DNA from: Phallusia fumigata
Taxonomy: Eukaryota; Chordata; Ascidiacea; Phlebobranchia; Ascidiidae
Assembly (NCBI GenBank): GCA_008931825.1
Contig: QXVZ01027283.1
Location: 22,509 to 50,829, forward strand
Length of the DNA: 28,321 nucleotides
Direction of reading: 5' to 3'
The notes beneath the pieces were generated by a model. It saw only the letters and a list, made by a program, of their open reading frames with translations. It was not told where the DNA came from and ran no database searches. The position numbers and the translations under genes are program-made. Shown in pieces: positions 1 to 10,961 of the stretch. Each line of letters opens with the position of its first letter. The first letter of the stretch is position 1.

Positions 1-560
1 AAAAACATTTATCCCACTTTACACAAAAAATCTCTCTTTTTTTTAATTTGGGGGGGGGGGGGGGGGGTAATTGGGGTAACCACTGGAGCTATGGTGTCAA
101 CCTATTAATTCGCCATGCTGATTTGTTCTACAAATTGTGCACATTTAATCCAATTCAGACATTGTTTAACAATTTGATCCATTTAGGGGGCTAGCGAGGA
201 AAATGGGGCCATGGGATCAAACAAATAAACTTATGAACCAAATGGCATGTTCAACGAACTGTGTAAATTTAATAAATTTCGGATATCGTTTAATAATTTG
301 ACCAAATTTAGGTAGCTAGCAGGGTAACCAGTGGGGTTATGAGGTCAAATGAAGCAGATGGACCATATCTACCAGCTGTGAAAGTGAAAACAATATGTCC
401 CCTTAAAGGAATGGGACCCAGAAACTTGACCCATTTTAAGGGGCTAGCGGGGTAACTGATGGAGCTATGGTTCATAATAATGGTATGTTCTACAAAGTGT
501 GTAAATGTCAAGAAATTCGGACATGGCAATTTATATGCATAGTAGCAATGTGATAATATC
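1..560. repeat. Tandem repeat, ~126-bp unit, about four units
   Basis: GCTAGC anchors recur at 190, 315 and 443, each in the context (T)GACC-ATTTAGG-GGCTAGC-GGGTAAC-AGTGGGGCTATGG. Each unit also holds a GTTCTACAAACTGTG-like segment and an ATTCGGACATTG-like segment. The first unit is broken by an 18-base G run (50-67). The third unit carries AACAATATGTCCCCTT and GGGACCCA, matching the 3' end of family R. A more decayed array of the same unit lies at 23760-24085. Confidence 0.75.
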
Positions 561-570
561 ATCCTCATTG

Positions 571-915
571 TTTGTCATTTTGTCAACCACTCCTTTCATG
601 TCGCATCGTTTGGGAAAGGACAGTGTTTAAACACATACTTAAGGCGGTAAGGGTAACAACTTGGCCGATTAAGTTTAAACTTTCAACAACAAATGGTAAG
701 CACCTATAGCATTATAAAATGTCAATACATTTGGGTTATTATGTATGTACTAAAGGGGACGTATACAAACAAAAAATGAATATTGGAAAATTGAATCCAA
801 TCAAAAGTCACAAAACATTTTGCATCAAACTTTGACTGGGCTAAAACCAAACTTTTACGCACACAAAAAATAACATTCTGGAACACCAAGAATAGTGTCT
901 GGTCCTTATTAATAA
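571..915 (+). repeat. Degraded family R copy (internal part)
   Basis: The order of segments matches better copies at 20640-20930: a CGTCAACCACTCC-like stretch, GGTAAGGGTAACA, then TCAATACATTTGGGTTATTATGTATG and AAAGGGGACGTATACAAACAAAAAA. It is heavily diverged. Confidence 0.6.
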
Positions 916-1690
916 TTGTCATTACCTAAAACGATGTTTCTACTCACAACGCAAAGCGTGTCTTCTCCGCCTATTATGCACCACACAATCTCACAACTGC
1001 ATTATAACTGACAAATCTAACAACAAAAAAATGCAGAAAACAATTTATTATTCTGTTACATAACAATAGATAAGGTATAGTTTGTGGTAAGTGATATAGT
1101 TTGATAGATGTTTTGTTGCAACAGTTAAGCCATTGAAACGATGGCCGATGCAACCTTAATATCCACAGAACTAACTTCGGACCGAAACCAAATATTCAAT
1201 CATAAATATCTTAACTTATCACAAACCCTGTCTAACAGTTAAATTGTTGTGAAACTAAACAATCATGAATCTTTTGTTGCATGTTTTCGATGTACACTAG
1301 TTAGTTATAGCACAGTTTGAAGGATTGTGTAAACTAGTTAGTTATAGTGCAGTTGTTTGAAGGATTGTGTAGTTCGTAGGTGAAATGCACACGTTTTGTG
1401 CCTTAAAACAAAGATCAGTTTACGTAATGACAGTTATCAATTAGGCACAGAGACTATTGTTGGTATTCTGAACACTATTTTTTGTGTGCGTAAAAGTTCG
1501 GTTTTGACCAAACCGCAGCAAATTATTTGACTGAATATTCGTCTAAATCACTGATTCGGCTGAATAAATTTGGCAATTCGAAGCCTTGGTACGTCACTAG
1601 TTAAAAGGTTGGTCAACAAAAAGTAAAAACAATGTGGTATCTTTAGAAAGGGGGACCAAAACAATTGTCACTCACCCAAGTTAAAAAGTA
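916..1690. other. Intergenic, no gene seen
   Basis: AT-rich sequence with a short local duplication near 1297-1360, where ACTAGTTAGTTATAG and TTTGAAGGATTGTGTA each occur twice. No open frame or RNA gene is supported. Confidence 0.5.
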
Positions 1691-2266
1691 TCAATCATTA
1701 CGACAGTGCAAAAACATAAGTTTGTTGTTGAAAAACTCACCATCACAGAGAAAATGTCCAACACCTCCATCACTGTTCAGTTTGTGCTGATTTGCTTGGA
1801 TGTGGTCTATCCACATACACTCCTGAGGCATCAGCTCTGATAAAATGCAAAAAAGAACAGTTACAAGGCTCCCACACAAGTAACCAACCATTTTTGTGGC
1901 AAAAAAATTGTTGACCTTAAAGCAGAAAATAGCTTCCAAACGGCAGTTGGGCATGGAAATGTTGCAATTCGGCATAGATTGATTGGTCAAAACTTTTATG
2001 GAGCAATTAACAATGGATTGCAACACATCAGTCATCAACACTTTAATATTAACCCAGTTTTGAACACATAAAATTACCAGCTTGTACGTAAATAGACTGT
2101 AATGGGCTGGGCCAGTTACTATTTTGCCGTAACAACTAGAGGTGTAGCGCTCTTCATATTTTAACTTTGGCCATACGGCAGCCAACCAGACCATAAATCT
2201 TATGACTTTTTTCAAAGCACTTTCAGTGATGCGGTACCAGTTTAATATCAACCTTTTGTCTTTCAA
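1691..2266 (-). other. Long open frame without recognised domain; embedded possible exon 1836-1741
   Basis: A 191-codon open stretch is unusually long for such AT-rich DNA. Inside it, a segment coding MPQECMWIDHIQANQHKL and DGGVGHFLCDG is framed by a good acceptor (TTTTTTGCATTTTATCAG, ending at 1837; a second AG lies at 1823) and a GATG|GTGAGT donor at 1741. The rest is rich in Cys, Phe and Ile with no motif I know. It lies between two degraded family R copies, so it may be transposon-derived. No neighbouring exon can be joined with confidence. Confidence 0.25.
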
Positions 2267-2489
2267 CTCTATTGTATAAACTAATTAAATGCTGTTTTGG
2301 GTATGTGATATTAATTGAATATTATTGTTTCACCCTAAGATAAACCACATAATCTTACATGCAACAGTATGGCAGCATAGCTGCTGCCACATATAATGTT
2401 TTACAATGTGATATAACTAAGATTTTTCTGTTACCGGAATGCAAATACAACTTGATTGTCACAAGATAAATACCTGTCCAGCAGTCCTG

Positions 2490-3190
2490 GTGAATGTCTG
2501 CTTAAGTGTGAAGCAGTGGTCTGTAATCAACTGCTTCGCTGGATGACTCGTAAACTTCCCTTTACATTGTATCTTTTGTTCAGGGCAAAACTGAAAGGGT
2601 GAAAAGACATTTTTGCAACTGTAAGAATAATTACTTTGGCTTTCTGGGTAAAATTTTATGCAAAGAAATCTAGGGCTATTTACATCTGGGCTATCCAAAC
2701 TGGGAGTTGCATTGCAGGTTTTTAGGGTTGCAAGTCTGCTAATTTTTCTGACGTTTGCCACGGAAATGAAAAAATCAAATGCATAGCTTAAGTTTATCTT
2801 TAGATAATCTTGTATCAAGAAATATGTGATAGAACCAGACAGCAAGAAATGAACATCTGATGCTTGTGACACAATTGGATATTTTTTGTCAATTTTTTCA
2901 CTTAGCGGTTTTATTGTTCTATGAAAGTGTGCCTGATTCTAGTCATTAAATTCTGTTATTTGGCAGAATGTAGGCTACATGATAAAGAATGAAAAGATTA
3001 AAATGGTCTTAAATCTTAACAGTATGTAACCGATTATCGCTGTCCAAATATAAAACTATTAGTTCCAGGGAATGTAGTAGCATGTGGATCAACCAATCGG
3101 TGAATCGGGCTAAAATCTAGGGTCACAAAAACCTAAACGTTTTTACCTTTTCCATGTTAAGACAGAAAAACCAGAGTGAAAACTATGTGT
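2490..3190 (+). repeat. Degraded family R copy, near 3' half
   Basis: Segments GTGTGAAGCAGTGGTCTGTAA, GACTCGTAAACTTCCC and AGGGCAAAACTGAAA match the GTGTAAAGTAGCAGCCTG...TCGTAAACTCG...GGGCAAAACAG region of other copies. Later TCAACCAATCGGTGAATCGGG and TTAAGACAGAAAAACCAGAG match the 3' part. A minus-strand open frame at 2459-2872 falls inside this copy and is not counted as a gene. Confidence 0.55.
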
Positions 3191-3499
3191 CTTCTTTACA
3201 GAGGTTGAACAGTACTAGGTGTAAATTAAAGGTGATTAACAACTAAAGAAGTCAATGAAAAGAAATCAGTTTAGCTACAGTATTGCTAATCATATAGATC
3301 AGGCGAATGTTTTGAATTTCTACAGTTGGTAATGAGAATGTTGTATTTAGGGATAGGTTAATTGGTAAAACTTTTAAAACCAAATATTATGAGTTACATT
3401 GTTAAATAAACTTCACAATGGCTGCAGTTCGTCGGGCGAGTATACAGTAATTTGAAATAGGTTGATTGTGTCCGTGTCCTTGGTCATATATCGAGTAAA

Positions 3500-3785
3500 G
3501 TTTTAGTTATGTAATTGTTGAAATATTAAAATCAATCAGTCCATTACTTAAATGCTAGCAAGGTAACTTATTTAGGCGATTTCTTAAGATTTTTCCGGCA
3601 CACTTTTAAAAACCACAAATTCTGCGACCTGAACGATCGCATGAGTGCGCAGCTTTTATTTCATTTCCACAGCAAATCGTTAAATATACGGAATTTTACA
3701 AATAAACACATAATTTCACATTTCTAATGCATTAACAAATTCGTACCATCTTGCATTCAAATTACAAACTAGCGCAAACATATAT
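3500..3785 (+). repeat. Repeat block 1, homologous to 16870-17225
   Basis: Shared marks in the same order are TAGTTATGTAATTGTTGAAAT, GGTAACTTA, CGATTTCTTAAGATTTT, GATCGCATGAG-GCGC, CACAGC-AATCGTTAAATATACG and TTACAA-CTAGCGCAAAC. Blocks further right are also collinear (see 6340-7060). Confidence 0.65.
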
Positions 3786-3812
3786 GTACACATGTAACAT
3801 ATAATTACAGCA

Positions 3813-3990
3813 GGGGTGTGCAACCTTTATAACTGGAGGGCCAAATATAATTACCCCCATTAGACCGCGGGCCGCACTGTTGTTTAACTCAGGGCTTCTC
3901 AAACTGTGGGTCGCGACCCAAATTGGGGTCGCGAAATATAATTTTGGGGTCGCGAAACATCATGCGTTATTATGTCATTGTCACAATAAA
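3813..3990 (+). mobile_element. hAT-type transposon end fragments, one nested in another
   Basis: CAGGGGTGTGCAACCTTTAT followed by CTGGAGGGCCAAAT at 3813, and CAGGGCTTCTCAAACTGTGG followed by GTCGCGACCC at about 3891, are typical hAT terminal sequences (CAGNGG..., then AAACT or AACCT). GACCGCGGGCCGCACTG lies between them. No matching right-hand inverted repeats are seen, so the elements are truncated. Confidence 0.55.
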
Positions 3991-5490
3991 TGGTATACGT
4001 GCGTACTAAGTCGTTTTCTCGGCCGGTTTAGTCATCGTTAAGTTGCATACCTATACCCTANAATTTCAAAATTAAAAATACATCTAAATTAAATCAGTCG
4101 CTGGGAGATTAGTCGCAGCCACAAGCTTTTTTTAGTTTAAGAGAATTGCAAACTTATTGGTAAGTCGTTTTGTGGGTGATTTTAAAGATGAAGACGTAAA
4201 TTCTAACTAACAACGATGGATGTTTCGCATTCGTTCAGCTTCAAATTCCGGCAGAATCTTTTGTTGTTCTTCGCCGTGTCTATAAACTGTCTGAAAAACA
4301 CTTGTACATTTCTTTGTTAAAAGTTCTTAACTACTGCATACAGCTAACATACACGAAATACAGAACATCGATATCATAAGGATTATATACAAAAAATAAT
4401 AGACTTTGGTATTGTCGCGTGTCTATAGGTTCAAATTTGGAAAAAAATAAAACGAGTCTTAGTACTGGGCAGAGTTGGCAAAGTTTTATGGTCTGAAGTG
4501 TGGGCAGAATGAGATGTTGCAAAATGTGAAATGTAATACGCGGCGTGGCCGTATCCGCATATCTCCCACATTGCATGTTAGCGCAGTGCGTTTGCTTGCT
4601 TGAGCTGTGCACCTGCGTGGAGCAATATAAAAATAGTATAAAAAGGTAGAATAAAAATGTCGCTGATATTTACCAGTGCTAATGAACGCCGTAGGCAAAC
4701 TCGTTGAGTTTTTATGCTATTTTGGCACTACCCGTCCATTGCAAGGCATTTTGTTGGAGCAATCAACGTTGTTTGATCTACGATTGCTGAATGTAAAAGG
4801 CGAACTGTGCGCCTAGCGACAATAGCAAGTTAGCTATGTTTTTACGAGCCTTGTGCGCTCTGTAGCAAAACATGCTATTGGCCAAAAGGCGTTCAGTGAA
4901 CGCTGCGCTACTTCGGCGCAAAGTAACGTATAAAAATGCCCGTTGCCTTTGCATGTTGCGAAAACACTAAAAGACCGTTATTATGGATGCATTCTCCTGC
5001 CGTTTTCCTTTGACACGTTGAAAATTTATGTTGGTTTATTGTTTTGGATTACATGACAATAACAAGTCTAAAATTATTTCTATATCGTATTCTTAATATA
5101 CAACACATAAAAATATAGATATAGTACATGATATAGTAATATTTGAGGTTTATGATTGCAGTAATAGTAATTGAATATCATATCAAATTTTGACAAACGG
5201 GCCAAACAAGAAATTATGCGTGTATACGTCGATGACGGTTCACAAGCTTTCTACATTCCCTATTGCAAGGATTTTGTAAACGGACAGTGGGATCAGTCAG
5301 TATAAAAAAAGAGTAAGTGCAGTATAAAAAATGGCAGCCTTGCGACCTGCTAAATACGATCTCCCAGATAATCGCAACCTCAGTGAGTCGAGGGTTTCTA
5401 ACGTGGCCAGACTAGTAGATTGGCATTCAACCGTATCAACATACACGTTACATATTTCCTAGTGCTACAGTTAGCTGATATGACGTCAAC
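3991..5490. other. Intergenic, no gene seen; small inverted repeat
   Basis: No coding frame is supported. AATAGCA...ATGTTTTT at 4821-4845 faces TAGCAAAACATGCTATT at 4863-4879, a possible hairpin. The segment 4690-4940 is locally GC-richer with several GCGC and GAACGC motifs. One N at 4061. Confidence 0.4.
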
Positions 5491-5514
5491 CTAAAACTTT
5501 TGCAAATCAACCCN

Positions 5515-5766
5515 TTTTGGACCCCCCAAAACCGAAAAATGAGCAAGGCTATAGCCTTGGTGTTTTTTCGAAAATCGAGTTAAAATTTTTTGTTTCCGAT
5601 TCCGGTTTAAACCGGTTTGGGGCTGGGCAGGAGGCCAAAACCGGTTGAAACCGGTTTGAAACTGAAATACTCCCACGAAAACCGCCCCAAAACAGAAAAT
5701 TTTGTCGAATTTTGGACCCCCCAAAACCGAAAAATGAGCAAGGCTATAGGCTATAGCCTCGGTGTT
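5515..5766 (+). repeat. Direct repeat ~195 bp apart enclosing AACCGGTT cluster
   Basis: TTTTGGACCCCCCAAAACCG plus AAAAATGAGCAAGGCTATAG begins at 5515 and again at 5710. Between them CCGGTTTAAACCGG (palindrome, 5602-5615) overlaps the first of three AACCGGTT sites at 5610, 5639 and 5649. An N at 5514 immediately precedes the first copy. Confidence 0.75.
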
Positions 5767-5779
5767 GTGCAAACGCATT

Positions 5780-6335
5780 AGATTTCTATTTGATATTCTT
5801 CCAAATTTTACTAATCCCTAAGATTGAACACTAAATAATAATAGTCGTTGTAATGTGCTGTCTGTGCGCGGGATTATACTCGTTGTTCGTGTTTTGTGTT
5901 GGGGATTAAGAATTTACAGTTTCCTATTAATGTGTGTCAGGAAATGTATGTAGGCAGCCGTCCTATCTGCCAACCTGGNCAGTTATGTGATGACGCGTTC
6001 CAAACTTTTCTTCATTTTTGAAAATTTTATAACTTTTGGAAAGAAACTGGAAACGTTAGTTGTCATATTGACGATAGACTTAAAGATAAAACTTAGATAG
6101 TTAAGAATAAAAGAAATGGTTAGTTGATCTATAATCTATGCAGTTAATATTATCAGAAGGTTTAGCTTAAATTGCGTGTTCAAATCACGTCGAGCAAGTC
6201 GCCAATTTTGCAGCGGGAGCAAAGTTTCAGATAATAAATTTAACTCCGGTCGGTTATGTAATGCATCCAAAAAATTTCGCCTGTTAACGCTTCGGTGTAA
6301 CTAATAAAAAACCGTTGTTTACCTCTTTCTATTTT
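5780..6335. other. Intergenic, no gene seen
   Basis: No supported open frame, RNA gene or clear repeat. One N at 5979. Confidence 0.4.
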
Positions 6336-6339
6336 ATTC

Positions 6340-7060
6340 ACGAACCTGAACGTTTCTCATTATTTTTTATTGTAACCAGGAAATGAATCAAGTTTGTAGT
6401 CGAACGCAGGCCCGAAAACCTCTTAAACCAAACCGACAAATCTTTACTATTCCTCTGCCTTTTAGATTTGAGGCCTTTATTTAGTGTGTTATGACTAAAA
6501 AATTCTGACCACGGCACAATACCGGTTAGCATTGTTTATTCACCACGCAAGGACAATTTAGATGGCCCAAAACGGTTGAAAAGAAACTAACCAACCAAAA
6601 AAAACGGTCTGTAATTAATAATTCCTTTGACACAGCTCATCAAATAGGGGCATAACCCAGGGGAGCAAAAGTAGCCATGGCTCCCCCAAAATTTCAAAAT
6701 TGTACATTGAAGTAGGCTACTCCTGAAAAAAATCCCTAAGTTTTACATTAAGTTGGGTTACTTGCATCCCTCAAAATTTTTGGTTGGCTCGCTACTGCAT
6801 TATATTACTATATTCTATGCGAAATTATGTAACAAGCCAGTCATCATGTGGCATCAACGACAAGCAAAGCCCAAATAGCGCCATATACACATTACACAAG
6901 ATTTAAACAATAATAGCAGCGAAGATGATTGTTCAGTGCAGGTTCATCCTAGGCCACATATATTGGCTTTTTTTCAAACAAAGATTTAAAAGTAGCAGGA
7001 TTACGAGATGTATTATTAGAAAATGATGTTATTAGCAATAATCAAGTCAAGTTATATACA
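6340..7060 (+). repeat. Repeat blocks 2 and 3, homologous to 17282-17800
   Basis: Block 2 (about 6385-6590) shares GAATCAAGTTT, TTTAGATT-GAGGCCTTTA, GTGTGTT, CATAATACCGGTTAGCA-like and TTTAGATGG--AAAACGGTT with 17282-17465. Block 3 (about 6999-7060) shares GATTACGAGATG, ATTAGAAAATGATGTTA and AGCAATAATCAAGTC with 17741-17800. Between them 6655-6800 holds CAGGGGAGCAAAAGTAGCCA and an imperfect inverse TTGGTTGGCTCGCTACTGCA, a possible small DNA transposon. Confidence 0.55.
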
Positions 7061-7195
7061 GAAACCGTTGCTGTTTATCCCCATCTAAAAGCCAAAGGTT
7101 GTTCTTTCTAAGATAAAACGTCAGCGTACTGTGCACAGATACGATAACGTATAGCTATAAGTTAGAAGCACAATTTTTTCTGGCAACATTAAAAC

Positions 7196-7325
7196 AAATC
7201 AATTTGTGATTTGTGAATCAAAAATAGACACAGAACATCACAGGGTTATTTAAGACAAGGAAATCAATTTGTGATTTGTGAATCAAAATTAGACACAGAA
7301 CATCACAGGGTTATTTAAGACAAGG
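7196..7325. repeat. Tandem duplication, two 65-bp units
   Basis: Units 7196-7260 and 7261-7325 differ at a single base (AAAAATAG versus AAAATTAG). They lie 20 bases beyond the oxidase stop codon, so they are probably in its 3' UTR or just after it. Confidence 0.95.
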
Positions 7326-7345
7326 TAAAAGCTCACAAGGTGAGG

Positions 7346-9866
7346 TCAGAGTTTTGAAACTACTCCCAAAACTCGCAAGGCGATTTGAGCAACACCAAGT
7401 GCACAACCCCAGTGCTGAGAAATCCCTCCATAACCGTGATCATAGTTGTGAATCACTGGAATTTTGCTTGGTGATTTGGTAATTTTGGACAATGAATTTT
7501 GGTGACCTTTACCCATTTCCACTTCTAGACGAGCACCTCCAACACGTCCTGGCCTAATTCCAATATCAGATGAGACTTTTTCCACTTTGCCATAATGTGG
7601 TAAAATGGTTTCAAATTCGTAGAGCATTTTGTCAATTGCCGCATCCGTAACATGAGTTTCTAATCCTTCCATTGGAATAATAGTACCAATCGCCACATGG
7701 TCATGCCTAGGACAAATGGCAGTACTAGCTGTAATGTACACCTTGTCAACAAAAGGTGCATTAACTTTCATGTACTGTCCTGTAGAAATATCAGTGTTAA
7801 TTTTGAAACTTCGGCTTTTGTAATATTCTGTAGGTAAAAAAACAGTTTACAAACATATAATAAAGCATGCTTAATTATGTTTGCCATTAAAATGTGAATT
7901 ATATCCTTGCGCATATTTGGTACTGGGATCTGCCTTGAAGCTTTCATGCAGGCCAACGATAACGACACACTCATATACGAATCTCGCAGGCCTGGCGTAC
8001 TATGATTATTTGCCATTAAGTATGACATGAATACTGTTGAGTATTTTCAACATTAAATGTGGAAACAGCAATTTTTAGTATCAATCCCAATACTAACCTC
8101 GAATAGGAACAATGTTAGCATCGCCTGCCAGAGTCCCCGCTCCACATCCAGAACAATTCACAATCAAATCAAATTCTGGTGACAGTTCAGCAAATGATTT
8201 CACCTCGTTAGTCACAAATCTTACCACTTTTTCACCATTTCTAAAACAAACATAAGATTTTGAACATGGGTGGGTAAATTTAAACATTTGGATTCATTTT
8301 AGCCCTTTATAAACCACTGCATAGAGCCACCAACCCTGTAATGTAGAAGCCTACAAATAAAAACACCATCTTAACCCACTTTTTAGTTTTCTGTAGTAGC
8401 TTATCCATCAGCCATGGTAGATATCTGCTTGTATCAATAACATACACAGGGCAAATGTAAATTTTTAATGAATCCTTTCCGCCATTGTTCATATGAGCAA
8501 ATGTTTCTATTTCCTTCTTTGTTGCATCACGGAAACCGAGCTTTTGCCGATCTTCCATTGAAACTTCAAAAATGATACACATTTATGGATTGGATGCTAT
8601 AACTATTCTGCAGTGTTACTGTGACAACCACTTTATAGTTAATCAAATAATAAGATAGCCAGAACAGCACACACACAAAAAGAGAATATGAGACACTCGA
8701 GTAAAAAGATTTGCTTCACATCCTACAAATGAATTACCAGGCTGCTACAGTTTGACGTTGTAATTAGGACATAGTAAGTATCAGTTAGCAAACTGGTCCG
8801 AGTGACCAACATGTGCTTGTAAGGTTGTTGGTTCTAGCCCTGTGTCTGAGCAAGAATTTAAATGGCATTGCTCCATCCGGGTCGGTTAAACCAAATCTAC
8901 CAAGTCCCCAAACCAGAATAAAAAATAATCCATTGATATTGCCAGGGGCAAAGCACTGAATTCAATCTGATAATGTGCTGCTATAGTTTTTTTTTATGTG
9001 ACACAAATTAATTTTCATGCTATTGTTGCCATACCATGGTCATCTATATTTTGGTTAAAAAACAGGACAGCGTCTCTTGGTCTAATTCCAGCATACTCTG
9101 CTTCTGTTGGATGAAGAGAAGCACAATACTGCATTGTTGCCAAAACATGCTTTGTGAAATCGGGTCCATCCAAAGCCCCCGTTCCGCAGTTTACCACTAT
9201 CCCAAATCCATGAGCACTACAAAAATTACCAACTTCAAATTAATGCAACAGTTTCAATTTTTATTTTTTAAAGGCAACAGAAATACTTCTTTATTCTGTA
9301 CTTGTTTCATTTTGTTCCTTTGTCTTTATACCCACTATGTTAAAAATACAGTTTTAATGTAGCTTTGCTAAAAATGCAACTAATTTCATTTTAAACGAGT
9401 GTATCGAACCAAAAATCCTCTTACATGTTTTGCTAATACTGTTTGAAATTACATTATGTCACGCAGAACCTGTATGTTCCACTGCCGTTTTATACAACTG
9501 CCTGTACCTCGTCAGTTTGACTTGACAACCTTGCTGTTTTACAAAACCGTTAGATTCGGCTGAGATTCAGCTGGTTTGGTTTCGAATAAATACAAATTAC
9601 TGCCCAGAATTTAAACTACACACCTGCCAAGCGTTAGCAGAATTGAAAACTGAAAACGACTTTAACATTCAAAAATTTTAGTTGCAAATGTCATTTACAA
9701 TAGTAAATAAACTTACAAATCGGTCTTACCTGCATAAGTTTTTCTTTTGCGGGTAAAATTCGGACCCAACGACGCTAATCTCGCTGTCAGGAAACTCACG
9801 TGTTAGACACAATGCCGAAGCAAGCCCATTAACACCAGCCCCTATCACTGCTATTTTAAACGCCAT
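7346..9866 (-). CDS. DDO: D-aspartate oxidase / D-amino-acid oxidase family flavoenzyme, complete 5-exon gene
   Basis: The family oxidatively deaminates D-amino acids with FAD in peroxisomes, giving 2-oxo acid, ammonia and H2O2. Exons on the minus strand are 9866-9730, 9216-9035, 8563-8380, 8240-8098 and 7779-7346. All introns are GT-AG and the phases run 2,1,2,1, giving 359 residues, close to the usual ~340-350. The start at 9866 puts the Rossmann motif GAGVNG at residues 9-14; an in-frame ATG at 9920 would add 18 residues. Other family marks are YLPWL (154-158), IVNCSGCGAG (194-203), PIRGQYMKVNAP (213-224), GIRPGR...ARLE with the carboxylate-binding Arg299, and HNYDHGYGGISQHWG (326-340). 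The C-terminus is SKL, a canonical PTS1. The loop after residue 224 is short, as in DDO rather than DAO. Odd points: the expected active-site Tyr is Ala236, the NYGHG Gly is Asp329, and the FAD-ribose acid after strand 2 is Ser35 or Glu36. Substrate is uncertain. Confidence 0.9.
8786..8935 (+). mobile_element. tRNA-derived SINE in intron 2 of the oxidase gene
   Basis: TAGCAAACTGG at 8786-8796 fits the pol III A box and GGTTCTAGCC at 8830-8839 fits the B box at normal spacing. The body follows (ATTGCTCCATCCGGGTCGGTT) with an A-rich tail AATAAAAAATAA near 8930. It is antisense to the host gene. The tRNA fold is not intact, so this is a SINE head and not a tRNA gene. Confidence 0.7.
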
Positions 9867-10950
9867 AGTTGTAAGTTGCAGTGAGCAGCAATCTAATTGC
9901 AAAATGTTAACATTGCCCATACGCTCATTGCACAGCGCCTCTTACTTTCGCAGAAACATGCATCCCGGAACTCGTTGTCAAAACGTTTGCACGCTTTTTG
10001 ACAAAAGAAAAAGTAGGTCAAAAGAAAAAAGAAAATTCTATGTCATTGGATGATTTTTGTGACTTTATTTTTTGCGCGCACGCTGCTTCGCCATAGAGAT
10101 ACCATTGTGCGTTTGCACTTTGACCACTACACCGTACTGTCTGATGGTACTTACGTATACTCGTAAAAAAAAACTTGAAAAAATTACAAAAGCTACATTT
10201 TTACTTACTGCTACTTACTTCAAAACACTTCGCGTTATCGCAATGACTTCTAGAAAAAGCCTTCAAAACTTCATTTGTGCGCTTTTCCTAAAATCTGTAT
10301 CGAACTTGGACTCGGATGAATTCAAATATTTTAATTGTGTTTAATTGTTTCGCTTTGTATTTTATTTGACCCGGTTTTATCTTGCCTTTTTTAAACAAAA
10401 TCTTGACCGGCTACTAATCTGGTAAAACAAGTTTCGCTAATTACTGCACCGGTCATAAACTGGCTTGCGGCTATAATTGTTTCGTCGTTCCCTTACGTGT
10501 TTCCGAGAAGTCGTTAGAACGTTGTTAACTTTGACTTGTATACGTGTTTAGCATTACGTTTCTATGTTATAGTATCGTGACCTGAACGCTATATAAGTCA
10601 AGCATTTTCAGTTTAAAATATACTTATACATAGACATAGAAATAGACGCACAGACAGTATTAGTAACTTGTGTGTTAAAAAAATTAAGTGCGCTCGTTGT
10701 TTTCGTGTTGGGCCTTTTAACAAAATATAGACTTGAAAACTTAACTGTCATGTTTGGTGTTGTGTAGGGCCAGGTTGAGCAGCGATTAGTTTGTTTATTA
10801 AAGGAGTTCAGATCGGAGTGTTTTAGTTTGTCCGCCGTAACGGTCGGTACAAATCCTTGTGCACTCGCCCGTGATTGAATTATTTTAAACTGATTAAAAT
10901 AGGTAAACATGCCCTTTGTAACAGACTTTGTGAACCTTTCATTTTTATCC
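9867..10950. other. Upstream region of the oxidase gene; no further gene seen
   Basis: Should contain the oxidase promoter on the minus strand, but no TATA box or initiator can be assigned. Open frames here (10072-10344 plus, 10608-10988 minus) show no domain or splice support. Confidence 0.4.
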
Positions 10951-10961
10951 TCGGTGGGCGG

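Noticed and set aside
2459..2872. Minus-strand open frame with splice-like ends, coding Cys-rich peptide (FCPEQKIQCKGKF)
   Set aside because: The DNA aligns with the GTAAAGTAGCAG...TCGTAAACTCG...GGGCAAAACAG region of family R, so it is repeat sequence read backwards.
7768..8028. Minus-strand frame in oxidase intron 4, a possible extra exon
   Set aside because: Exons on either side join in phase (CGAG to GACAG) and give the continuous family motif PIRGQYMKV, so an extra exon would break the protein.
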